In this document: in pieces, positions 17,051 through 24,119 of the stretch
Layout of the letters: every line of letters begins with the position of its first letter
Position numbering within the stretch: the first letter of the stretch is position 1
NCBI RefSeq assembly: GCF_000426505.1
Contig: NZ_AUFM01000011.1
Span: 744,001-808,000, forward strand
Source of the DNA: Nisaea denitrificans DSM 18348
GTDB lineage: Bacteria > Pseudomonadota > Alphaproteobacteria > Thalassobaculales > Thalassobaculaceae
Length of the DNA: 64,000 bases
Direction of reading: 5' to 3'
Notes under the pieces: generated by a model
The model's input: the letters and a program-made list of their open reading frames with translations, nothing else
Told to the model about the DNA's origin: nothing
Databases searched by the model: none
Program-made: the position numbers and the translations under genes

Positions 17051-17333
17051 GGTGCTGCTTTGGCGGATCCGCGGAACCGGGTCAATGGTGATCCCGCATG
17101 AGACGATATTCATGCGGCATAATTATGTAATCGTACCAACGGTCCGGTCTGTTTTTATTGTCGTGGTGGCGCATGTTTCAGCCTGATGAAAATAATATGT
17201 TTCGCCGTAAAATAACTTGCGATTGCCCATATTCGTTCTATGTATCAATCACGTTTAGAAGTCGCTGTTAAAAGACTGTCTCGCCGCTTTGCCGTCGATC
17301 ATGTTCCTTCTCCGATATTTTGAGCGTTACCCT

Positions 17334-17360
17334 CGGTCCGTCGCATTGGGCTCCGGACCG
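17334..17360 (+). promoter_or_regulatory. Hairpin in the long 5' leader of the cold-shock gene
   Basis: CGGTCCG (17334-17340) and CGGACCG (17354-17360) can pair with a 13-base loop, ending 26 bases before the csp ATG. The stretch 17051-17386 between pdeM and csp has no gene. Its AT-rich centre holds a weak possible promoter (TTGCGA at 17217, TATGTA 16 bases later), giving a leader over 130 bases long. Long structured leaders are typical of cold-shock mRNAs; function here is inferred. Confidence 0.35.
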
Positions 17361-17386
17361 CTTAATTTGTCGTGAAAGGAAAAATC

Positions 17387-17596
17387 ATGACCACAGGTAC
17401 TGTAAAATGGTTCAACGCCACCAAGGGCTATGGCTTTATTGAGCCGGAAGATGGTTCTAAAGACGCTTTTCTGCACATTTCCGCTCTTGAGCGCGCCGGC
17501 ATGACCTCCGTCGACGAAGGCCAACGCCTGTCGTTCGACCTGGTCCCGGGCCAGGGTGGAAAGTCGTCTGCCGAAAACGTAAAGCTTGTCGACTAA
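17387..17596 (+). CDS. Cold-shock domain protein
   Basis: A 69-residue single cold-shock domain that binds single-stranded nucleic acid. RNP1 appears as KGYGFIEP and RNP2 as DAFLHIS, preceded by TGTVKWFN. ATG at 17387 follows AAAGGA. The gene has its own leader and terminator and sits between pdeM and the Lhr-like helicase, so it interrupts the usual ligase-associated cluster. Such proteins act as RNA chaperones in cold shock or general growth; the sequence does not say which. Confidence 0.95.
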   Translation: MTTGTVKWFNATKGYGFIEPEDGSKDAFLHISALERAGMTSVDEGQRLSFDLVPGQGGKSSAENVKLVD

Positions 17597-17612
17597 CGCA
17601 CTGAACATAAAG

Positions 17613-17641
17613 AATAAGGGCGGTCGCTGATCGCCCTTATT
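17613..17641 (+). terminator. Terminator of the cold-shock gene
   Basis: AATAAGGGCG (17613-17622) pairs perfectly with CGCCCTTATT (17632-17641) around a 9-base loop, 17 bases after the csp stop. The A-rich and T-rich ends of the stem fit a bidirectional Rho-independent terminator. Confidence 0.8.
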
Positions 17642-17726
17642 CATACTGACTGCAGGTCGCGTTCGATCAGATTTGATCCGCCACCTACTCAGATTTTCCC
17701 AACTACTATGATCTCTCAAGGATATT

Positions 17727-17906
17727 ATGAACTACGAATCTAACTTTCTTACAAACTACGGCCTTCACAACTACGTCTCTTTTTCCCGATCGAGCGGTGC
17801 GAACGTCTTTTCCATTAGAGGCACCGAGAATCCCAAAATGATTGGCCATGCCCGCACCATCATCTCTGAAATGTATGGCAGCGCCTCAACCATCGTCGTG
17901 AATTAA
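17727..17906 (+). CDS. Small hypothetical protein, 59 residues
   Basis: ATG at 17727 follows CAAGGATATT, a good AAGGA site with 5-base spacing, and the frame runs to TAA at 17904-17906. The protein begins MNYESNFLTNYGLHNYVSF, ends SASTIVVN, is rich in Asn, Tyr and Ser, and has no membrane segment or recognised domain. It lies after the csp terminator and converges on the Lhr-like helicase gene (stop at 17915) with 8 bases between the stops. Assignment rests on the ribosome site and full use of the gap. Confidence 0.5.
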   Translation: MNYESNFLTNYGLHNYVSFSRSSGANVFSIRGTENPKMIGHARTIISEMYGSASTIVVN

Positions 17907-17914
17907 AGCACCGG

Positions 17915-20392
17915 TTATATCGGCAGGTTTGCCTGTATATTACCGCCGGTCGCTTCGCTGACCAGTTCAGCTTCCGCCTCTTCCAACAGGGTGTCGAGTG
18001 CACCGCCGTAGACATGTTCCTTGCCGATCTCAAGCAGGATCGGTACGGCGAGTGGCGAGACCCGGTCGAGGTGGCGGACATCGATCTTGCCATGCACCTG
18101 GACCAGAAGCTCAGCCAGACGGCGAATATCCGTCAGGCCGCGCGCAGCGTCCGCGCGTGTGGCACGGAGCAGGACGTGATCGGGCTCATGGCTGCGCAGC
18201 ACGTCATAGATCAGGTCGGCATTGAAAGTGACTTGCCGGCCTGTTTTCTCATGTCCCGGCAGCTTCCGTTCGATCAGGCCGGCGATCACCGCGACGTTCC
18301 GGAATGTACGCTTCAGCAGCGTTGATTCCGCCATCCATTCCTCAAGATCGTCTCCAAGCATGTCCTGGTCGAATAGCCCGGCTACATCTTCGGCACGGGG
18401 CTCCTTCAAGCCCCAGATCGCGATCACATAATCGGTGGCAACGAAGCCGAGCGGGTCCAGTCTCGCCCGTTCCATCCTTCTGGTCAGCAACATGCCCAGT
18501 GTCTGGTGCGCGTTCCGTCCGGCGAAGCAGTAGGCGACCAGATAGAACTTCCCGCCGCGCGGAAACACCTCGACCAGCAGCCGGTCCCGTTTCGGCATGA
18601 CAGAACGCCATTGCTGCATGCGCAGCCAGTCCTCGACAGGCGCGGGCAGGGTTGGCCAGTTCCTGTCATCCTCCAGCATGGCCCGGACCCTGTCCGACAG
18701 GTGCGTGGTGAAGGGCAGGCGTCCGCCCATATAGGCGGGGATCTCCGGCTCCTCTCCCTTGCCGGGGCTGACCTCCACGACTGTCTCACGGACTCCCTCG
18801 AAAGTCAGAAGCTGACCGGCGAAGAGGAAAGTGTCACCTGGTGTCAGGCCCTGGACGAAATATTCCTCGATCTCGCCGAGAAAACGTCCCCGGCGCATCC
18901 GGACCTTCAGCGTGATCGCTTCCACGATCGTGCCCACATTCATCCGGTAGGACCGGGCGACCCGCTGATTGACCACGGTCAGCAGTCCGTCGGGTGTCGG
19001 CCGCAGGCGGCGGAACCGGTCATAGGTGCGCAGCGCGTATCCGCCATCCGTCACAAAACGCAGGACGGCGTCGAAATCCTCCCGGCCGAGATCTGCATAG
19101 GGCGCGGCAGTCCGGACTTCCTCGTAGAGCTGGTCCGGATGGAACGGCCCGGCGCAGGCGGTGCCGAGGATATGCTGCGCCAGCACGTCCAGAGCGCCTT
19201 CGCTTGGCAACTCACCGTCGAGAGTCATCTCGTTCACGGCGTCGACGGCCGCCTGGCACTCTAGCACCTCGAACCGGTTCGCCGGGATTAGGATGGCGCG
19301 GCTTGGCTGATCAAGCCGATGATTAGCCCGTCCGATCCGCTGCAGCAGGCGCGAGGAGCTTTTCGGGGCACCAACCTGGATGACCAGATCGACCGCCGCC
19401 CAGTCGATCCCAAGATCGAGGGAAGAGGTGGCGATCACGGCCCGCAGCCCACCCTTCGACATGACCGCCTCTACCTTGCGCCGCTGCTCTGCCGCGAGCG
19501 AGCCGTGATGCAGGGCGATTGGCAGGTTCTGCTCGTTGATCCGCCAGAGCGCCTGGAACAGGATCTCAGCCTGCGCCCGTGTATTGACGAAGACCAATGT
19601 GGTCGCGGCGCCACAGATCTGCTCGTAGATATCCTCGACGGCATAGCTTCCCATATGCCCGGACCAGGGAAAATGCCCTCGCCCGATCATGATCCTGACA
19701 TCGGCTGCGACCGCACCGCCACCAGTGACGCGTTCGACCATCCCGCTTCCCGTTCGGCCGGTAGGAGACAGATAGGCTTCCAGTGCGTCCGGATAAGCGA
19801 CAGTGGCCGAGAGCCCGGCGCGGCGTGCTTCCGGTGCCAGCTTTGTCAGACGGGCCAGACCAAGTGACAGCAACTCCCCGCGCTTGTCGGGGGCCAGTGC
19901 ATGCAGCTCGTCGATGACAATGGTGCGCAGCCGCCGGAAGATCTTCGGCGCATCGGTATAGGAAAGCAGCAGGGCAAGGCTTTCCGGTGTGGTCAGCAGG
20001 ATATTGGGCGGGCTGCCACGCTGACGCTTTTTTTTAGCCTGAGGGGTATCGCCGGTCCGGGTTTCCGCCGTGACCGGCAGCGCCATTTCCTCGATCGGCA
20101 GGGTCAGGTTGCGATGAATGTCGACAGCCAGCGCTTTCAGCGGCGAGATATAAAGTGTGTGCAGGCCATCAAAAGGTGTTTCAGACAGCTCGATCAGACT
20201 GGACAAGAACCCGGCGAGGGTCTTCCCGCCACCGGTCGGGGCGATCAGCAAGGCATGTTTACCCGCCTGGGCCGCTTCCAGCATTTCGAGCTGGTGCGGG
20301 TGCGGCTGCCAGTTTTTTCCGGCAAACCAGTCGCGGAAAGTTTTTGGCAGGCCGGTCATGTCCGGTCGGGGCCGTGCGGTTTTATCCAGCAT
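17915..20392 (-). CDS. Ligase-associated DNA damage response DEXH-box helicase (Lhr-like)
   Basis: An 825-residue superfamily 2 helicase of the TIGR04121 type, a short relative of Lhr. Walker A is APTGGGKT (about 55-62), the DExH box is VIDELHAL, and motif VI is QRIGRANHRL. The C-terminal Lhr region includes YMGGRLPFT and RGGKFYLVAYCFAGRNAHQTLG (only key parts shown). It is expected to translocate 3'-5' on single-stranded DNA and act with PdeM, the exonuclease and the ligase in repair. It is transcribed opposite to the exonuclease and ligase genes, 3-6 kb away. Confidence 0.92.
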   Translation of the reverse strand: MLDKTARPRPDMTGLPKTFRDWFAGKNWQPHPHQLEMLEAAQAGKHALLIAPTGGGKTLAGFLSSLIELSETPFDGLHTLYISPLKALAVDIHRNLTLPIEEMALPVTAETRTGDTPQAKKKRQRGSPPNILLTTPESLALLLSYTDAPKIFRRLRTIVIDELHALAPDKRGELLSLGLARLTKLAPEARRAGLSATVAYPDALEAYLSPTGRTGSGMVERVTGGGAVAADVRIMIGRGHFPWSGHMGSYAVEDIYEQICGAATTLVFVNTRAQAEILFQALWRINEQNLPIALHHGSLAAEQRRKVEAVMSKGGLRAVIATSSLDLGIDWAAVDLVIQVGAPKSSSRLLQRIGRANHRLDQPSRAILIPANRFEVLECQAAVDAVNEMTLDGELPSEGALDVLAQHILGTACAGPFHPDQLYEEVRTAAPYADLGREDFDAVLRFVTDGGYALRTYDRFRRLRPTPDGLLTVVNQRVARSYRMNVGTIVEAITLKVRMRRGRFLGEIEEYFVQGLTPGDTFLFAGQLLTFEGVRETVVEVSPGKGEEPEIPAYMGGRLPFTTHLSDRVRAMLEDDRNWPTLPAPVEDWLRMQQWRSVMPKRDRLLVEVFPRGGKFYLVAYCFAGRNAHQTLGMLLTRRMERARLDPLGFVATDYVIAIWGLKEPRAEDVAGLFDQDMLGDDLEEWMAESTLLKRTFRNVAVIAGLIERKLPGHEKTGRQVTFNADLIYDVLRSHEPDHVLLRATRADAARGLTDIRRLAELLVQVHGKIDVRHLDRVSPLAVPILLEIGKEHVYGGALDTLLEEAEAELVSEATGGNIQANLPI

Positions 20393-20431
20393 GTCCCGAA
20401 AGTGGTTGCTGAGCGGGATTACAGCAAGCGG

Positions 20432-20872
20432 CTATTGTATTTCCGGGCGAGGGCCGGCCTCGGCCCATGCGGTCGCCTCTGCATGATCCTTGAAGCACTT
20501 GAACGTACTGCCCGGAAAGATCTGGCCCAACGCTTTGTTCACAAGCTGTGTGATCCAGTAATTCTCGGTGACGATGGCAACATGTTTTCCTGAGTTCCTG
20601 CCCTTCGCATAGGCGTGCCACTCCTGCGCAACTGTGAGCAGGCCGTTCCAGCTCCAGTTGTTTGTTTCGTCATTACGATGCTGATCGACGACCACATTGA
20701 ACCAGATGATGTCCGGATTTTCTTTCCAGATCATGGGCACATGCTTTGTCAGGTCGTAATCCGTAAAGCCTGACGCCAGATCGATAAACAGCAATTGCCT
20801 GTCCATATCCACACGCCAGGACAGGGTCTCCATCCTGTTTGAGGAGCTTTCGCTCACTCCGGAAACGGTCAT
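20432..20872 (-). CDS. Hypothetical protein, possible SpoIIAA/STAS-like fold
   Basis: 146 residues from ATG 20872. No confident family. The alternation of strand and helix (LLFIDLASGFTDYDL; IIWFNVVVDQH; HVAIVTENYWITQLVNKALG) and the ending TFKCFKDHAEATAWAEA resemble SpoIIAA-like/STAS proteins that end in a helix with EAxxWL. This is only a visual resemblance. The chosen ATG overlaps the stop of a small upstream frame (20869-20937) as ATGA, supporting translational coupling. The frame opens to 21016, but that part looks non-coding. It lies 39 bases before the helicase ATG and may be co-transcribed with it. Confidence 0.55.
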   Translation of the reverse strand: MTVSGVSESSSNRMETLSWRVDMDRQLLFIDLASGFTDYDLTKHVPMIWKENPDIIWFNVVVDQHRNDETNNWSWNGLLTVAQEWHAYAKGRNSGKHVAIVTENYWITQLVNKALGQIFPGSTFKCFKDHAEATAWAEAGPRPEIQ

Positions 20873-20937
20873 CTTACCGCTGCGGCAGTTAGGTTGTCGG
20901 CAGCTGATACTGCGCCGGGGGTAAGGAACGTCTTCAT
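20869..20937 (-). CDS. Possible 22-residue leader peptide
   Basis: ATG at 20937 follows GCGAGGAATAA, the best Shine-Dalgarno site in this area, and the frame MKTFLTPGAVSAADNLTAAA plus two residues ends at TGA overlapping the ATG of the next gene. It may couple translation of the hypothetical protein, or be the true start with a frame difference. Too short for homology. Confidence 0.35.
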   Translation of the reverse strand: MKTFLTPGAVSAADNLTAAAVR

Positions 20938-21067
20938 TTATTCCTCGCTCAATCCGGTTGCGATGGGTGTTTACGTACGTTGTTACGACATATGGGCAGC
21001 ATACGCCAATACCCATGATAAAAAAAAGACAAAATTATCAGCTAGATAAAAATCAACTGTCCAAATG

Positions 21068-21099
21068 AAACCCGGCAGGGGATCGGACTTGCCGGGTTT
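21068..21099 (-). terminator. Hairpin terminator after the enoyl-CoA hydratase gene
   Basis: AAACCCGGCA (21068-21077) and TGCCGGGTTT (21090-21099) form a perfect 10-base stem with a 12-base loop, 14 bases beyond the stop at 21113 on the minus strand. The trailing T stretch is short. Confidence 0.65.
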
Positions 21100-21112
21100 A
21101 GAGGGTGTCTTT

Positions 21113-21910
21113 TCAGACCGCTCCTGGATACCAGGACGGCTGGCGTTTCTCTGCGAAACTCTTCAGGCCTTCGGAGGCTTCATCCGACTGCCGTTTTGCC
21201 GCGTGCTGGACGATCAGTCGCTCGAAATAGGCATCGGCAAGCGTGATGTTGGCGTGTTCCAGGATGACCTGCTTGGTCTGCGTCATGGCCTCGGGTGCTG
21301 AAAGCAGCAACTGGTCGATCACCGGTGCCGCGGCTTCGTCGAGCGTGCCGGTCGCGCAGACTTCATGTACCAGCCCCATTTCTACAGCCTTTGCAGCCTT
21401 GAAACGCTCGCAGGTCAGGGCGTAGCGGCGGACATTGCGCGGCCCCATGGCGGCGTTCAGGTGAGGCACGATAATCCCGGCCATCACACCCCAGCGGGCT
21501 TCGGTAATAGCGAAGATTGCATCCTCGCTGGCAATCACAACATCGCAGGCAGCCACAATACCGACACCGCCACCGAAACAGCCGCCATGCACCAGCGCCA
21601 CGGTCGGTTTCGGGAAGTCGTTCAGGCCACAGACGGCGGAAGCCGTGCGGCGCGATACTTCAACATTCTCCTCTGGGGAGAGGGCGCCAATGGCGTTCAG
21701 CCATTTCAGGTCGGCACCTGCCTGGAAATGCTTACCGTTACCCCGGAGCACCACGACACGGACGACATTGTCCGCGGCACAGTCGCCGAAAGCATCGATA
21801 AGTCCCTGAATGACATCGCCGTTATAGGCGTTGTTCACATCTGGTCGATTGATGGTGACTGTGGCGACGCCGCGCGCGTCTTTTGATAACAGGACGACGG
21901 GTTCGGACAT
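21113..21910 (-). CDS. Enoyl-CoA hydratase/isomerase (crotonase) family protein
   Basis: 265 residues from ATG 21910, which follows AGAGG. The crotonase oxyanion-hole segments are seen as HFQAGADLKWLN (about 60-71) and HGGCFGGGVGIVAACD (about 108-123), then FAITEARWGVMAGI. The pattern is close to methylglutaconyl-CoA hydratase (LiuC) and isohexenylglutaconyl-CoA hydratase (AtuE), but no other leucine or terpene catabolic gene is nearby, so the substrate is open. It has its own terminator and is a single-gene unit inserted between the helicase and the exonuclease/ligase halves of the repair cluster. Confidence 0.85.
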   Translation of the reverse strand: MSEPVVLLSKDARGVATVTINRPDVNNAYNGDVIQGLIDAFGDCAADNVVRVVVLRGNGKHFQAGADLKWLNAIGALSPEENVEVSRRTASAVCGLNDFPKPTVALVHGGCFGGGVGIVAACDVVIASEDAIFAITEARWGVMAGIIVPHLNAAMGPRNVRRYALTCERFKAAKAVEMGLVHEVCATGTLDEAAAPVIDQLLLSAPEAMTQTKQVILEHANITLADAYFERLIVQHAAKRQSDEASEGLKSFAEKRQPSWYPGAV

Positions 21911-22027
21911 GGCTGGGCCTCTTCGAGCGTTGGAATTATGCTCCGGACGGAGCCGACGAAGAGTATGCCGTGCCTTCCGGTAATCCAACCCTGAGGCTGG
22001 GCAAGTCCAGTGGTTGGAACAGGCAAC

Positions 22028-22063
22028 AAAAAAGCCGGAGAGACTATTTCAGTCTAATCCGGC
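22028..22063 (-). terminator. Terminator of the small gene at 22089-22259
   Basis: On the minus strand GCCGGATTAGACT, a short loop, AGTCTCTCCGGC, then TTTTTTG. The stem (GCCGGA/TCCGGC at 22034-22063 with inner AGACT/AGTCT pairing) and six T residues make a strong Rho-independent terminator, about 26 bases after the stop. Confidence 0.8.
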
Positions 22064-22088
22064 CTCTATGTTCGCAGTTGCGGAATAA

Positions 22089-22259
22089 TCAGGCGGCTTT
22101 CTGGGCTGCCGATGTAGTTTCGCCGTGCATGTCGGCTGCATCGTTGTGACGTGCCAGGCCGTCGATCATTTCCTGTGCGGACTCAGCCTGCAAAGTCGAC
22201 CATTTACGCTGGGTGTCGGCAAAATAGACCCGGGGACGTTTGGTTTTTTCAGTGAACAT
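22089..22259 (-). CDS. Small hypothetical protein, 56 residues
   Basis: ATG at 22259 follows CACAGGAGCTGTAC, a strong ribosome site, and a strong terminator follows the stop. The product begins MFTEKTKRPRVYFADTQRKW and ends GETTSAAQKAA. It has a basic aromatic N-terminal third, a central QAESAQEMIDGLARH helix and a flexible tail. No family is recognised. The monocistronic unit with good signals at both ends makes a real gene likely. A perfect palindrome at 22331-22349 lies in its upstream region. Confidence 0.65.
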   Translation of the reverse strand: MFTEKTKRPRVYFADTQRKWSTLQAESAQEMIDGLARHNDAADMHGETTSAAQKAA

Positions 22260-22330
22260 GTACAGCTCCTGTGCGGGCAACAACATCTTGTGATCTTGTG
22301 TAGAAGATCGTCACGAGCGCGTAAAATGAG

Positions 22331-22349
22331 AATGCTGCAATGCAGCATT
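22331..22349. promoter_or_regulatory. Perfect 19-base palindrome between divergent genes
   Basis: AATGCTGCA-A-TGCAGCATT, nine perfectly paired bases around one central base, in the intergenic space between the small minus-strand gene (start 22259) and the SIS-domain gene (start 22486). No T-run follows, and its position upstream of both genes suggests an operator for a dimeric repressor rather than a terminator. The regulator is unknown. Confidence 0.45.
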
Positions 22350-22485
22350 GAATTAATGCCGATTGGCGATCAATAAGTCGGCGGTATGATAAAAAGTGCG
22401 CAAAACATGACGCCGTGACGCTGGAGTCTTATCCAGCGGTCGGCTAAGTTCCGGCATCTGGAAAACCCGAGATTTCGAGGCTCCC

Positions 22486-23091
22486 TTGAACAGTTCCGAC
22501 ATCACCTCTCGCATCAAGATGATCCTGGATGCGGAAGCCGCGGCCATCAATGCCATCAAGATCGATGAAAGCTATGAGAAAGCGCTGGATATCCTTCAGG
22601 GCACACCAGGCAAGATCATCACGACCGGGATGGGCAAGGCGGGTTTCATAGCGCATAAATTCGCGGCAATTTTGAGCTCGACGGCATCACCGGCTTTTTT
22701 CATTCATCCGAGTGAGGCTGCCCATGGCGATTTGGGCATGGTCGCGCCGGGGGATTGCATTGTTGCCTTCTCGACCAGCGGCAAGACCAGGGAAGTGCTG
22801 GAATTCATCGAACTCAGCCGCCATGTCGATGCCGGCAAGGTTATCGGTATCACCTCGCATCCTGATAGCGGCCTGCGGGATCTGTCGGACGTGATCGTCG
22901 ATATGGGCACTGTGAAAGAGCCGTGTCCGCTTGGTCTGACGCCCTCCGCCAGCATGGCTGTCATGTCCGCCGTCAGCGATGCGCTGGCTCTGGTGCTGAT
23001 GGAGCGCAAGGGCGTCTCCCGGCACGAATATGGACTTCGCCACCACGGCGGCTATCTCGGTAAGCAGGCACGAACGGACAATATCGAGTAG
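22486..23091 (+). CDS. SIS-domain sugar phosphate isomerase-like protein (KpsF/GutQ type, no CBS domains)
   Basis: 201 residues formed by a single SIS domain: ITTGMGKAGFIAHKFAAIL (about 45-63), IHPSEAAHGDLGMV, FSTSGKTREVLEFI and GVSRHEYGLRHHGG at the end. These match the isomerase domain of arabinose-5-phosphate isomerases (KdsD/KpsF/GutQ), which are normally about 320 residues with two C-terminal CBS domains. Those are absent here. The start is TTG at 22486 after CGAGG; the first ATG (22519) would trim conserved residues. It is two bases upstream of the exonuclease gene and probably heads its operon. Confidence 0.82.
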   Translation: MNSSDITSRIKMILDAEAAAINAIKIDESYEKALDILQGTPGKIITTGMGKAGFIAHKFAAILSSTASPAFFIHPSEAAHGDLGMVAPGDCIVAFSTSGKTREVLEFIELSRHVDAGKVIGITSHPDSGLRDLSDVIVDMGTVKEPCPLGLTPSASMAVMSAVSDALALVLMERKGVSRHEYGLRHHGGYLGKQARTDNIE

Positions 23092-23093
23092 GG

Positions 23094-24119
23094 ATGGCAA
23101 AAGCCGCACGCAGGGCAAGCTGGATCAAGGTCAGGCCGGAAGGCCTGCTTGTCGAGCCGGGCGGTTTTTATGTCGATCCGACCCGCGTGGTCGATCATGC
23201 GGTCATCACCCACGGGCACGCCGATCACGCCCGCCGGGGACACGGCGCCGTTGCCGCAACGGCCGAGACGCTTGCCATCATGCGGGTACGCTATGGCAAG
23301 GCACCGTTCAAGAGCAGTCAGGCGCTCCGCTTCGGCGAAAAGATCACCATCAATGGTGTGACGGTCTGGCTGGTGCCGGCCGGGCACGTGCTCGGCAGTG
23401 CGCAGATCGTGCTGGAATATCAGGGCGAGCGGGTCGTCGTTTCCGGCGATTACAAACGCCGTCCCGACAGGACCTGCGCCGCTTTTGAGCCGGTGCCCTG
23501 CGACGTCTTCATCACGGAAGCGACCTTCGGGCTGCCGGTCTTCCGGCATCCCGAGGACAGCTGTGAGATCGCAACGCTGATGCATTCCATGGCGCTCTTT
23601 CCGGAGCGCAGCCATGCGATCGGCACCTATTCCCTCGGCAAGGCGCAACGTCTGATCTCACTGATCCGGGCCGCAGGGTATGATCGGCCGCTCTACCTGC
23701 ATGACTCCCTGATGCCGCTTTGCGAGCTTTACCAAGCGCATGGCGTGGATCTCGGCGACCTCCTGCCGGCGGCAGCGGGCGATAAGAAGCAGGCGCGGGC
23801 AGACCTGAGGGGCGAGATTGTGCTGGCGCCGCCACCGAGCATTACGGAGAATTGGGCGCGGTTGCTGCCGGATCCCGTGATCTGTATGGCGTCCGGCTGG
23901 ATGCGGGTCAAGCAACGGGCAAAGCAGGGCGGGGTCGAGCTGCCCCTGGTGATTTCCGATCATGCCGATTGGGACGAGTTGCTGGCGACGCTGGATGACG
24001 TCGGGGCGCCGGAGGTCTGGGTGACACACGGACGCGAGGAAGCACTGGTTCATGCGGCCCGGCTAAAAGGCATGGAGGCGCAGGCGCTCCGGCTGATCGG
24101 GTATGAGGAGGGGGACTGA
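23094..24119 (+). CDS. Ligase-associated DNA exonuclease (MBL/beta-CASP family)
   Basis: A 341-residue metallo-beta-lactamase-fold nuclease of the TIGR04122 type, related to SNM1/CPSF-type exonucleases. The metal site is THGHADHARRG (about 39-49), followed by VSGDYKRRPDRT with its aspartate, TEATFGLP, and the beta-CASP part ending in ISDHADWDELL. It is expected to process DNA ends together with the ligase, helicase and PdeM. Its stop overlaps the ligase ATG, so the two are translationally coupled. Confidence 0.92.
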   Translation: MAKAARRASWIKVRPEGLLVEPGGFYVDPTRVVDHAVITHGHADHARRGHGAVAATAETLAIMRVRYGKAPFKSSQALRFGEKITINGVTVWLVPAGHVLGSAQIVLEYQGERVVVSGDYKRRPDRTCAAFEPVPCDVFITEATFGLPVFRHPEDSCEIATLMHSMALFPERSHAIGTYSLGKAQRLISLIRAAGYDRPLYLHDSLMPLCELYQAHGVDLGDLLPAAAGDKKQARADLRGEIVLAPPPSITENWARLLPDPVICMASGWMRVKQRAKQGGVELPLVISDHADWDELLATLDDVGAPEVWVTHGREEALVHAARLKGMEAQALRLIGYEEGD

